A stretch of 64,000 bases of DNA from Phytophthora sp. 'mugwort'. Its lineage: Eukaryota; Oomycota; Peronosporomycetes; Peronosporales; Peronosporaceae. Every line of letters begins with the position of its first letter. Positions within the stretch are counted from its first letter, which is position 1. Shown one piece after another: positions 44,001 to 55,394 of the stretch. The translations under genes and the position numbers were made by a program. The notes under the pieces are model-generated. The model was not told where the DNA came from. It made no database searches and saw only the letters and a list, made by a program, of their open reading frames with translations. The stretch lies in assembly GCA_033558025.1 (NCBI GenBank), contig JAUCEF010000016.1, forward strand, positions 2,108,001 through 2,172,000, written 5' to 3'.

Positions 44001-44844
44001 TGTGTGTGTGGGCAAGCGTCGGTGCGGACCGGACACAAGCACACTCAGTTCGACGACTGGGTGACGTTGACTGGGGTCCAAAAGCTCCGGCAGCGCGCCT
44101 GCAAGGGTTTGCGCGCTGCTGCGCGAGAAGCGAAAGAGGTTGTTCCAGACTTCATGGTACTGCATGGAGTGCTCGCAGCCGAACGCCAATTTTTTTCTGT
44201 GCCCGAAGGCGCGCCGCATGTACCGTGGCTTCCCCAAGACATGTTACCAGATTTGGCAGGAGGATTCCGATAGCGGCTCCGCTATACCTCCGGCGCTAGG
44301 AAGGCGTGTCGTGTTGCGTCGCTCGGGCAAGATCGGAACTCGCAAGCCCACTCGTCGCGAGCTGCTCCGGGACCAAGCGAGTGATGACACCGACAACGAG
44401 GAAGAGGGGGAGCAGAAATTGGGTGGTTGAGATTCAGACACTTGAATTCAGGGTGTCTTGAGTGTGCCCCATCTTGCATTTCATTGAGTTCACATTTCAT
44501 TTCTTTGAAGTTACGCAGTGCTTTGTTCTGTTTTCGGTCAGGCTTACTTGCGTTTCGACAGATGTCTAAGCTGTTGGCTCTCTTTTGTTTAGCCAGATGA
44601 TTTGATAAGTCGTAAGTTACGGGTCTGAACATCGTATAAAAGTCTGTAAGTCGTAAGTCATACGACATACGGTAAAAAAAAGAAACTCTACTATTCCATA
44701 CATTCATTGGGGTCTATCTTGGCGTGGACAGTGCAGCACCTTACAAACTTCTATATTAAAAAGAAGTCGTAAGTTACGACGTAAAATAAGCCGTTCCACC
44801 ATCGATTTCCCGGTAACGCCGTTGTTACCGCAACGGAGGGTTAA
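41048..44844 (+). mobile_element. piggyBac-like transposon, TTAA footprint
   Basis: A 3.8-kb element around a piggyBac transposase pseudogene. On the right it ends ...GGAGGG followed by TTAA (44841-44844); on the left it starts TTAC then CCCCCCCC (41048 on). Read inward both ends give TTAM-CCC, matching the piggyBac habit of inserting at TTAA with CCC-type ends; the left copy has one mismatch. Just inside both ends is the palindrome TCGTAAGTTACGA (41070 and 44768), and partial copies recur at about 43175, 44605 and 44650. The boundaries are inferred from these signals. Confidence 0.7.
41328..44430 (+). pseudogene. piggyBac transposase, multiply frameshifted
   Basis: In order: an N-terminal domain (WRQLSAAGWTTKRPSG) with a GT-AG intron-like gap at 41536-41603; a linker at 41600-42000 with four imperfect KAKRTSGSE-type repeats; and acidic segments. 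The DDE core follows, with GVLPATSKRNTTRMF near 43020, VIDRFYSSVALAIELL near 43370 (catalytic Asp) and WMGEVDVHDQLR near 43720. The C-terminal cysteine finger (YCMECSQPNANFFLCPKARRMYRG) is near 44155-44225. The pieces lie in all three frames with several stops, so there is no functional transposase. Confidence 0.85.
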
Positions 44845-44857
44845 CTATCGGAAAATT

Positions 44858-45060
44858 CACTTTTGTGCAGAATGTCCACCAAGGATATCTGCCAGCTTTG
44901 TCGCCTTGCCCATCTCGTAGTTCTCGCTGAATCTCACGAAGTCCCCTAGCAGATCAGCCCGACTTGCCGTCCAAGCAGCGCGGATGAGAAGCTCGACGAT
45001 CCACGTGAGTTGATCCTTTATGTCTTCAGCCTCAACCTCGACGTCCGGAACGAACGATTT
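44858..45060 (-). pseudogene. possible last exon of an unrecognised gene
   Basis: On the minus strand an acceptor-like GTGTAGCAG (just above 45060) with a CTGAC branch-like site precedes an open stretch of 67 codons ending TGA at 44858. It reads as a good helical protein (IVELLIRAAWTASRADLL, FVRFSENYEMGKATKL). No matching upstream exon could be found, so it may be a gene fragment. The piggyBac end lies 13 bp past its stop. Confidence 0.35.
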
Positions 45061-45663
45061 CTGCTACACGCCTCGTCACCGTCAGTGCTGTCATACCCGT
45101 CGTAACCGCACAAGTCTGGGCTTGTCTATCGTGTTCTCCACTGGTGATTGGGAGGATCCGTCGCTGGCATCGGGTTCGAGGCATCGATGCGCCAGAGCAT
45201 TGCCGCTGAGACAGCTTAAATGAATACAAGCACCAAATACTGGCTACTCAACAATTTCGGTATACCCCTCGCGGGAGCATACCCTTCATGAGGAATATTG
45301 CTCAACGATATGACTAGTGAGGGGATCCTTTTTAGTTAGCGGCAGTGCAGGACCTTGGACACCCCCTCACCCGGAAATTCTTCGGGCTAGCGCGACTTTG
45401 TCGAGTAATAACCATATTTGGTCCTGGGTTTCGTGCTCCACACACGAATCTAACCCTTCCAAAATAGTTGAGTTTTTTTAACAATCTGATATGTTGGTTC
45501 AATCAAGACACTCATCTTCACGAATCTTTGTGCACCAACTTCCAAGGCTGTCAACACGAACAAACCACAGGCACAAGGAGCACGTCACTTTGATGTTTCG
45601 CGTTGGTGCTTGACGATAGTAATGAAAGCACACACTATATTGTGGGTCCGTTAGAATGGTCGC
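45061..45663. other. no gene seen
   Basis: This is the 3' flank of the MnmA gene. It holds no motif beyond the exon-like stretch next to it. Confidence 0.4.
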
Positions 45664-47165
<1,502 letters not shown>

Positions 47166-47268
47166 TTAAGACTGCACACAGATGTTACATCAATTTTGAC
47201 TGTACATGTAGGCTCACACTAAATGTTCAGGTAGAGTCGATCAGCGAAATGTAGCCATGATATGGTCA

Positions 47269-48473
47269 TTACCATGGGTGGAGTGCAATGAGACGAGAGC
47301 CTAATGCTGAGAAGTGGTGGACGGAGAAGTCCTCAGCGACATGAGTATCGACGTCGTCTTTTTGCCAATGATCTGCGGGAAGCAGGCGGGCTTTGTAACG
47401 ACGGAGCTGCTCTTGCACGTACTTGCGGTTCATCGGCGTGTCTGGGATAAACCCCGTGTAGATGACCTCGCGCGGGATGGTACCCATGTGCTTATAGCTG
47501 TTGGCGTGTGGGAGGCGCCAGTCGAAAAAGATGATGCTGCCAGCTTCGCAGCTGACGTGCTCGTAGCGGTCGATAACAGCCCGATCTTCTTGCATCCGAA
47601 GCGGCGAGAAGTCACCGAGACAGACCTGCGGACGGCGAACAGGGGCTACCAATGGTGTCTCAGTTATGGCTTCAGGCTGGTTCTTGGCTACATAGTCGGT
47701 AAACTCTTTGTGGAAGCCGGGCACACATTCAAACCCGCCAGTGTTACGCTCCGTGTTGCTCGTAAGCACCGTGATGCACTGGATAGGCCGCCAGCGCGGC
47801 GTGTTCTTGCCTGAGTCGAACATGTTAGTCGGGCAGCAATCCCAGTGCGGTGTCAGTGAACGCTGCATCGGACGCGACTTTTTCTTCGCAAACATTTTAG
47901 AGATTGCATCCGGTACGCGGTAGCACACGCGATTGATGTACATGTATCCACGCGTGCCGTCAAAGTCTCCAAACGGGTGTTGAAAATCCGGATGGTTGTG
48001 CGCGTACGTGGCTTCCCACAAGTCCGTCATGGCTGCAAAGACCTTCTCGTGCTCGGCCACTTTCAGTCTCCATGACGGATAGAAGAGGTCGAGGATGCCA
48101 CCTGCGCCACCAGTACTCGAGAGCTTCTTTAGGTTGTCACCCGTCTCCTCCAAGTTCTCATGGTCCTAAAACAATAACCACATTATAATACAATTGCAGC
48201 AACATCAGTAAATCATTGCAGTAATAGAAGAATAACCAAATTGACGCTGCAACGCACCACCCCGTACTTGGCGAGCTCGCGGTGCAGCCCACAACGCGCC
48301 TCCGCCACCTCCTCACGCGACAGGACATTGGGCACCACTAGGACGCCTTTCTCCATGAACTGCTGGATCTGCTTGTCCGTTAGATAGCGCTCTATTACCG
48401 TTGGGACGAAATCTTCGCCAGATATTGCCTCCGTTGGCGATGCGATGCCCACCGCAGACTTGTGCACCGTCAT
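47269..48473 (-). CDS. PhyH-type Fe(II)/2-oxoglutarate dioxygenase
   Basis: A 370-residue phytanoyl-CoA-dioxygenase-superfamily protein from complement(join(47269..48165, 48258..48473)); the 92-bp intron uses GTGCGT. The iron ligands are visible as HWD (TPHWDCC) and a later His in WRLPHANS, with a downstream Arg (PREVIYTGF) at the usual 2-oxoglutarate position. The N-terminus has the family pattern of an early helix (LTDKQIQQFMEKGVLVVPNVLS). PhyH relatives hydroxylate lipids or small molecules; the substrate is unknown and there is no peroxisomal PTS1 at the C-terminus (ends HPW). An alternative donor 3 bp upstream would change one residue. Confidence 0.87.
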
Positions 48474-48653
48474 TGCTGCCGATTCCTACACGACGCTGAC
48501 CAATGGCGAATTGAGCGAAACTACATAGGATGTCATCTGATTCTGATGATCTGATTCTATAGCACTGAAAATTTCGACGCCATACTGAATTCAAGTCAAA
48601 TCGTTACCGCGTCTCCCGACTCCCCCCGGGCCTAGCACAAGCGGTTGGGAACC
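48474..48653. promoter_or_regulatory. 180-bp shared divergent promoter
   Basis: The PhyH-type gene (minus) and the longin-like gene (plus) start only 180 bp apart, so both core promoters must fit here. No single box is convincing. Confidence 0.5.
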
Positions 48654-49845
48654 ATGCTGCGCAATGTGCTCATCATGGCGTCCAGCGGCATTGTGCTCTT
48701 CTCCAAGGAGTATGCGAACGCCATCGCCCAGGTAACCTTGCCGCCATCGTATTTCTCCATAATTGTGCAATTTCACGCTCTGATTCGCAATAGTCGTGGA
48801 GTTTATCAAATAATATGTGACCATGTCTGCTACGTTGGTATATGCTGCGCTTTAGCCTCGATTGGTCGGGTCCCTGATCACGGCGATGCTCGAGTTTTCC
48901 ACTAAGGCGAGCGGTGCGCCTGTATCTTATATTCAGATGTCTTCCGGTGTGTTAATTTGCGCTGGCCTGACGCTAGAGGCGTGTGAAGATGGACAGGAGT
49001 GGCCAATATATGACTTTGTGCGCTTTATCTCGCTGCTGCTAGTGGCCGTTACAGTGGTGACCAACGACAAACACAAGGTATTCTGCGCCATGTTTCATGA
49101 TACAACCGACGGTGCGAGCTTCTCGGCGTTCGTGGCGCAGGAACTGCTGGCTGCGTTCATTGCGCAGCACGGGGACGAGCTGGGCAACATGGGACACAAC
49201 CTGCGGGACTTCCACCGCTTTCAGTACAGAATCCTCAACGTCATACGCGAATCGGTTAAACCTATTGTCAGAAAATGTGAGTCCTGTGGCCATGGATCGT
49301 TTGTGGCCGGTGTGGTGACTTATCATTATTGTCGTCGTTCGACCAGTACAAAAGCAGCGCGGAATTTTGAAGGCAATGCTCGTGGTGGACGGCGCAGTAA
49401 CATGTGCAACAGGAGACGTGGACCCGATTGGAGTGTTGGCGAACCTTCAGGCGCTCGTGAACAGCTCGATCGATATGAGTATGCTATGTCGGTACTTTGT
49501 AGCGGTTGAGCGCATGCCTAACAAGTATATTTGCTTATTACCCTGCAGTGTCGTTTTCCGGCGACGGTGTAAGCTCTATGACTATCCAGAGCGGGCGTAA
49601 CTCGTGCATACAAGTGAGCGTTGTAGAAGGTAACGATGCGTTAGTCGTAGTCTACAAGAAGGGCGCACAGGCTTCCAAGAACACGGCGGCAATAGAGGAG
49701 TGTGTCCGAGCACTACGCCACGGTACGTGCTGCCCCGATTGCTGGCAGCGCTGACACCGAAAGTTGACTGACCTTGTGATTTGGTGCGGTCTTGGTGGTT
49801 GCAGTCTGTGTATTAGCGCGCACGATGCAGCAAAACTCGCGGTGA
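48654..49845 (+). CDS. longin-like small protein, six exons
   Basis: A 249-residue protein from join(48654..48731, 48856..48946, 49043..49276, 49347..49478, 49549..49722, 49805..49845); all five introns are GT-AG and all phases close. The start MLRNVLIMASSGIVLFSKE has the strand-turn-strand look of a longin/profilin-like fold, as in trafficking proteins; VAVTVVTNDKHKVFCAMFHD and the following helix support this. A second similar half (LKAMLVVDGAVTCATGD..., VSFSGDGVSSMTIQ) suggests two related modules. A membrane-trafficking role is inference. Without the last intron the protein would end at 49754 (tail CCPDCWQR). No orthologue was recognised by name. Confidence 0.7.
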
Positions 49846-50770
49846 TGGCAGCCGACTCCCACCTCCGCGTCTCATTTAGTAGTAATAGCACCCCCACGCT
49901 TTTTTCGATAACAGCATCAGTCTTTCACGTTCATGTATCATTTTGTATTTACATTGTCACGACGCGCAGCGCAGTACTACAAGAAAATTACTACCATACA
50001 ACTACACAATAATATTATATTTGTTGCGTGTCAGTCGTATCCTTCTTCATCCTCTTAACCACAAGGAGATTCTGGTCCAGCCGCCGTTGCGCGACACTCA
50101 TGCCGGCCGCGCTCGGATCGAGCGCTTCGACTTTTTCTCATCCTCGCCTACTTAGGAGACTCTGACTTAAACTCATTGCACAGCAGCGAGAGACCAAAGA
50201 CGATCACGCAAAGGGTTGCTATCGGCATGCTCACCGCACTGAAAAACGAGCGCTAGGCGAGGAGGTTGCGAGGCCGTTCGACCCGAAACTAGGAGGTCGG
50301 CTCCTCACCACCAGGTGCCATAATACAGATACAGCGATATGAAAATGCAGTCACAGAGCACCGATGCGGATCTGCCGTGTTCGTCCAACCAATGTTTGTG
50401 CCACGGCTTACGCGTACTTAGTGGCGGGTCTTCGTGTCTTTCTCTAGAATCCACGAATCAGCCAATCAGAGCGCGCTTCAACCTTGTCTTTACCTTTCTA
50501 ATATCGCATCACTCATTCGTATAGAGTTTTGTTTATTATGCTAATTCGTCGCCAAACTAAACCGAAGATCTGAAATTATGAAATACGTTATCGCCGGTTA
50601 TCACTTCTACAAATAATTTAGTAGCTGTAAGAAAAACGTTAAACGGTGGCCACGCCTCATCATCACAGCGAACGCAACAACAGTTCTGTTCAAGCGCGTC
50701 ATTGCCCATTTTGCCAGCAGAGCCACACGTCTCTTAGAGCTACTCGTTGTTTAACTCCTCTCACTTCAGG
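49846..50770. other. intergenic, no gene seen
   Basis: This is a 925-bp spacer before the AFG1-type gene. It is AT-rich near 49985-50030 and 50520-50640. Short frames have no motif. Confidence 0.4.
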
Positions 50771-52358
50771 ATGCACCGACTGACAGCTCGGCGTGTGGCC
50801 TCGCTGCGCGAGTCAAATGCGTGGCTATCTGCGTGCTGGAACTCGACGTTGGCGACGTCTATCCCGTCCAGCCATCACGCGCTGCACGCAATCTACAAGC
50901 AGCGCGCGGACAGCGGTGATGTCACGTATGACTCGGTACAGGTGCGCGCCGTGCACCACTTGGATGCGCTGTACGACCAGGTCGTGAAATACAGCGGTCC
51001 CAAGCCTAAGGCGGTCAGTGCCGGCTTCTCCGGTTCGTGGTGGCAGAAGCTGACGGGAAAGGAGGAGAAGGCTGAGCAGGAGCCAGGCAATGCGCCCAAG
51101 GGTATGTACCTCTACGGCGGCGTGGGATGTGGCAAGACTTTCGTGATGGACATGTTCTTCGATAACGTGCCGGTGAAACGCAAGCTGCGGGTGCACTTCC
51201 ACGAGTTCATGCTGGATATCCACAAAAGGATGCACGAACTGCGCCGACAGGGTTGTCGTGAAGATCCGATCCCACACATTGCGGACGAACTGTTGGAGAA
51301 CAGCTGGCTGCTGTGCTTCGATGAGTTTCAGGTGACGGATGTGGCTGACGCGCTGATTTTGAGGAGGCTGTTCTCGGTCTTGCTCGCAAGAGGGTTCGTG
51401 ATGGTTGCGACGTCCAACAGACCACCCAGTGATCTGTACAAGAACGGACTGCAGCGAGAGTTGTTCGTGCCGTTTATTGATCTGCTTGGAGAGCGCTGCA
51501 ATGTCGTTTCGATGGAGGACTCGAGCACAGACTACCGAGTACTGAAGGGCACGGTCCATGCTGATAATGTGTACGAATACCCTATCACTCCAAACACGCG
51601 AGCTGCGTTCGACTATGCGTTTATGACCTATTGCGGTGGAGAAAAGACGGTAGAGACTTGCGTAACGACGCAGGGGCGGAAGGTGCGGGTACCAGAGGCT
51701 GCAGTGAAAGCTGGCGCGTGTCGCTTTTCGTTCCGTGACCTGTGCGATAAACCGCTTGGAGCCGCAGATTACTTGGCGATTGCGAAAGCTTTCTCTGTGG
51801 TGTTTGTGTACGACATTCCTTTTCTGCACGCTGAGAAACTCAACCAGATGCGACGATTCATCACGTTCGTCGACTGCATGTACGACCGGGGTGTGCGGGT
51901 ACGTTGACGCCTTCTGTCTGTTTTACTTGTTAGTGTATGTGTTGCGAGCTGACAGTTACTTCGTCTTGTGTACGCTAGTTACATTGTCTAGCACCGGATA
52001 GCCCAGAACGTCTCTACCAAGTCGATACTAGCATGAAGTCATATGTCGATGAGGTTTTTGCGTTTGATCGCACCGTATCTCGATTGCTCGAGGTGCGTAA
52101 CTATCGTCGCGAGCGATATCTAAGGTATTACCTTATAAGCATGCGACCGTTGGTGCTGATATGAGGTTCCGTATTTTGCAGATGGGAAGCGAGGACTATT
52201 TACTGGCGCACAGCGAACGACAGGAGGAGTTGCGTGGCCAGTCGCGTGCGCATTTGTTCTTGGCTCCTGGCAGCGTCGGAAATGCCAATGAGCCGGTGGA
52301 AAATGAAGAAGAGTATGAAGAATATGAGGAACCTCGGGCTGCCAGTGGAGAAAAGTAG
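50771..52358 (+). CDS. AFG1: AFG1/LACE1-type mitochondrial ATPase
   Basis: A 472-residue AAA-type ATPase from join(50771..51898, 51979..52092, 52182..52358). Walker A is YGGVGCGKT near residue 120, Walker B is [11 protein letters not shown] near 185, then ATSNRPP (sensor 1-like). The C-terminal part has the family [18 protein letters not shown] motif, [19 protein letters not shown], and an acidic Glu/Tyr tail. AFG1/LACE1 works in the mitochondrial inner membrane, helping to degrade or mature respiratory-chain subunits. The basic N-terminus ([18 protein letters not shown]) suits a presequence. The ATG at 50771 is used; the frame opens upstream only by TTG. Both introns are 80-89 bp. Confidence 0.93.
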
Positions 52359-52530
52359 GTGCCTGCAACTGGCGTAGCAGTGAACACATTTTGCTCCTGT
52401 ACAAAAAATGAGCGATTTATATAACGAGGTGAAGCCACTAGAGAATTTCTGAGTGATGCCGTAATTGATTTCGGGGTTGAAAGACGAGGATCTGCTCTGT
52501 GTCTTGATTACGGGCCAATTACGTTTGGCT

Positions 52531-52878
52531 TCAATCCGCCGTGGGCGGGACGAATCCGTTGCGGCCGTTGACTCGCCCCACCAGATTATCGGTGTGGAAG
52601 CCCGTGTCATCTTCTTCCATGCGTCGAGCAAGTCCATTCTGCTTGAGCTCCTCCATAGCCTTCACAAACGTCTTGACATTTACTTTGCCGACTTCATCGC
52701 TAAGGAGCCGGCGAGTCGTAGGCTTCGTATGGAATTTTGCAATGGCGGCCTTAAACGCATCCAGAGGCGTCGGTGTCGTGTCGTCTTCGGCGCGGAGTTG
52801 GCCCTCAGCGTTGGTCAGTGCCGGTGCCAGGGCAAACAACACGCAGCTCAGCACTATCAGAGTTAGCGTCGTCTTCAT
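52531..52878 (-). CDS. small secreted RXLR-like effector candidate, GQLR variant
   Basis: A 115-residue protein with a clear signal peptide (residues 1-24, ending TNA). GQLR stands at residues 26-29, exactly where the 54017-54331 protein has RQLR, so it looks like a decayed RXLR motif. RRLL follows near 56 and the acidic RRMEEDD near 85 may act as an EER-like segment. RXLR proteins of oomycetes are secreted and enter plant cells; a role is inference here. No known effector was recognised by name. The gene is convergent with AFG1, ending 173 bp past its stop, and has a large hairpin 34 bp upstream of its ATG. Confidence 0.7.
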   Translation of the reverse strand: MKTTLTLIVLSCVLFALAPALTNAEGQLRAEDDTTPTPLDAFKAAIAKFHTKPTTRRLLSDEVGKVNVKTFVKAMEELKQNGLARRMEEDDTGFHTDNLVGRVNGRNGFVPPTAD

Positions 52879-52912
52879 CGTAGGATTTTTTGCTGTTCGC
52901 TCGCGTCGGCTA

Positions 52913-52963
52913 AAGTAAAAATGGAGGCAGGGGGGGGGGAGTCCCTCGCCTCCATTTTTACTT
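52913..52963. repeat. 16-bp-arm perfect inverted repeat upstream of an effector gene
   Basis: AAGTAAAAATGGAGGC (52913-52928) is the exact reverse complement of 52948-52963. The 19-base loop includes a run of nine to ten G. It lies in the promoter or leader of the minus-strand effector at 52531-52878. Confidence 0.85.
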
Positions 52964-53209
52964 AACCTCGGATGACGGCCAGGGCCAACCCAAATAAAGC
53001 CGCACTTATGGATGCACTCCTGCCCACTGGCTGAACATTAACCCAAAAGCCCGACTCTGTCGAGCCAGCGCAAGGGAATTTTTTCTTATATCATCGAAAG
53101 GAAATTAACGACGAATATGACGCTAAAAAGAGTTGTTCGTTAGCTACGTTCGATTTGTCTTCAAGCTGATTGTCTTTCTTTAGTGCGCAACAAGTCCTTC
53201 TTCTTGTCC

Positions 53210-53398
53210 TTAGTTGCCTTTGTGCTCGATCTTGGGCAGGCTGGCCTTCACAAACTTCTCCTCGGTCTCCTCCTCAGCGCGGCGTTTGGTTGGCTTGATC
53301 TGGCCGATCTTGAGTCGCCCATCTTCAGCTTGGACGGCGGAGGAGCTCAGCATCACGCAAATGGCCGCTACCAACGCCAACATGAAACTAGTGCGCAT
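53210..53398 (-). CDS. very small secreted protein, GRLK variant
   Basis: A 62-residue protein: a signal peptide of about 24 residues (ending VQA), then GRLK at 27-30, near the RXLR position of its neighbours. An acidic EER-like run (RRAEEETEEK) follows near 40-49. The mature part is under 40 residues. It could be a truncated effector relic or a genuine small secreted protein. It is on the same strand as the three other candidates and its ATG sits in a usual position after a short leader. Confidence 0.55.
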   Translation of the reverse strand: MRTSFMLALVAAICVMLSSSAVQAEDGRLKIGQIKPTKRRAEEETEEKFVKASLPKIEHKGN

Positions 53399-54016
53399 AA
53401 TGCTTGGCTTGTTTTGCTATCCGAGTGCTTGTGCGGCACGTCGCGATTTTCGAAATAAAAAAAGTTGGAAGCCGAACCCAAGTATGGAGCAAGTAGCTGG
53501 GGTTGGCTACACTGCGTTGAAGTTGGAATGGGTACATGAATGCTACAGTACTACTACTACTACATCGTTGCCATCTTGAGGCTAAACAATATGTTTTTTT
53601 ACAAGTGCATGTAGATACAAGTAGACTGTGGTGGCATGACATCAAAATTCGACAAGAAGTCTATGCGCCTACTGCGCTTTATTGGTGCTCTTCACTTGCC
53701 ACGAGGTGGTTTTGGGGTCTTCTTGACAGTTTCGTTAAAGAATCGTGATCGGAGGTCTGGCTTCAGCTCGTGGTAGGCTGTGCTAGGGCGAGCATGTGGC
53801 AGCTCTACGGACCTGCCTTGATCTGGCAGGATGTTGTTACTGGCTTGAAAACGAAAATGAGAATTGGTCAGGCAGACTTGACAAGGAAGCAGCTACTTTC
53901 TTATGGTCGAAGCATGCGCATGTGTATTTGTTTTTAAACACAGCGCTACGGAGAGCAAAATCACAATTTGTTTTCATTTCAGCGCTTTCTCGGTGTCTGT
54001 GGCCAACTCCATGTCG
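53399..54016. other. spacer between effector candidates
   Basis: No gene is supported. There is a CTA/TAC triplet run near 53549-53563. Confidence 0.4.
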
Positions 54017-54331
54017 CTACGAAATCCGGCGGCGCCGAAGGAGCTCGACTTGATCAAAGGTCTGGTCGGGAAGGGTTGACGCGACCGTAACAGTCGAGAT
54101 CGAGGGCTTCACGGTCGCAACTTTCTTCCTCTGTGGGGCGAGAACCGGCTTGCTTTTTCCCTTTCGAAGTTGACGGACGTCGTCGCGCTTGTCGAGATCC
54201 TTAGCTTTAGCAGGTGTCGAACTCGTCGTTCCGGTGTATGCACGACGCAACTGGCGTTGAGGAGGAATATCAGCGTTGACAAAAGCAAGCGCCAAGCAGC
54301 TCAGCACGGTCAGCAATAGAGTCACTTTCAT
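54017..54331 (-). CDS. RXLR effector candidate with two RQLR motifs
   Basis: A 104-residue protein with a signal peptide of about 20 residues (ending VNA). RQLR is at 26-29, within the usual window after cleavage, and RQLR occurs again at 53-56. There is no clear EER; the mature part is basic, with a run of Arg near the C-terminus. The first residues resemble the protein at 52531-52878 (MK.T...VLSC), suggesting common origin. The frame extends upstream to 54391, but the ATG at 54331 directly starts the signal peptide. Secretion and host targeting follow from the family, not from data here. Confidence 0.75.
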   Translation of the reverse strand: MKVTLLLTVLSCLALAFVNADIPPQRQLRRAYTGTTSSTPAKAKDLDKRDDVRQLRKGKSKPVLAPQRKKVATVKPSISTVTVASTLPDQTFDQVELLRRRRIS

Positions 54332-55394
54332 CTTGAAGGTTGATTTGAAAATGGAGTTGGCATTCGTTCGGAGACACAGAGAACGCAGCAAAGGTGAACT
54401 GGGCTAACTGGGCGAAAGGCGATTAATTGTTGCTGGCCCCAATCGTGGTGTTGCAACGCCATGGAGTGCTACAGAAAGCACTGTTTGAAATTCTCGAATA
54501 CCCTAAGCTATGTACGTGTCTTAGTGTTACTGCACGGGTTGGTCGTGATTCTGATTGACAAAAGCCCTGATGGTCGTCTCATTGAACGACACGAAGCACA
54601 GGCTCCGGCACGTAGTACCGGTAAGTGGTAGTGGCACTACATAGTAGTGGTGCCCAGGAAGATGGGAACGTACATACGTCTCGCGCCATTTGTTGCTTGC
54701 AGGTCAGCAACAGCAGTCACCAGAAGATGTGAAAAGTACCTAACTTTCACCATGTTCTGTGGAAGTTTGTTGGGGGGAGACGCCATTCTTTTTTCTCCTT
54801 GCCGTCAGCGAATTTTTTATCAGGGCGCTCTGGCCCAGCGGCGACTCGCCGATGCCACCCCCAGAGCGCCCTGATCAAAAATTCTTCTCTCCAAACACCA
54901 GGATCCAGCCCCGCCTGTCGTCTCCTCGTCGAGGAATCCTCAATATCCGTCCGGAGCCATGCTGCCCATCTTTCAAATTTGCGGCGGTTGGTGCCTTGGT
55001 AATCCGATGGACGGACTGCGATTGGAGGAGATACACCCCACGAGCATCACCAGCGCGGCAAACCGCATCCACCGCAGTGGTCTTCACTATGATTGAGTGT
55101 TGTCTGGTTCGCAGCAAATAGCAAATGACCAAGTGGTGATGTTTGCTGTAGTTGTTCGCTTTGTAGGCGTCGCCCAAATGTTTATTGGCTTCGGCCTGGG
55201 CCTCTTTGCCTGCCAACGCACATTCATCTACGATCGTTTGCACCGAAGATATCAATTAGCAATGAAGCAAAAACTCGGTTTTTCACGGCGTTCAGCCTTT
55301 GAATTCAGTTAGCCACATGAACGACGACACTATATTGCATCTTGGCGATCGGATCGCACTGGGTTCCTTTGACTCTCTCCGTTTTCGCTCCTCC
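54332..55394. other. spacer between effector candidates, with a large hairpin
   Basis: No coding gene is supported. It contains the 24-bp-arm inverted repeat described separately at 54810-54884. Confidence 0.45.
54810..54884. repeat. 24-bp-arm inverted repeat
   Basis: The arms 54810-54833 and 54861-54884 are reverse complements with one mismatch, around a 27-base loop. The inner arm part CAGGGCGCTCTGG is GC-rich and the outer part AT-rich. No gene was found over it. Confidence 0.85.

Noticed and set aside
45032..45229. Minus-strand frame above the orphan exon
   Set aside because: It crosses the putative intron in another frame and has no motif, so it was not joined to the exon-like stretch.
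49723..49757. Cys-rich tail (CCPDC) as a zinc motif of the longin-like protein
   Set aside because: It arises only if the GTACGT...CAG intron is not spliced; the donor is strong, so the tail is more likely intron sequence.
50825..51829. 334-codon open frame on the minus strand
   Set aside because: It lies fully antisense to the AFG1 exon, whose ATPase motifs are complete; the antisense product is compositionally odd and has no motif.
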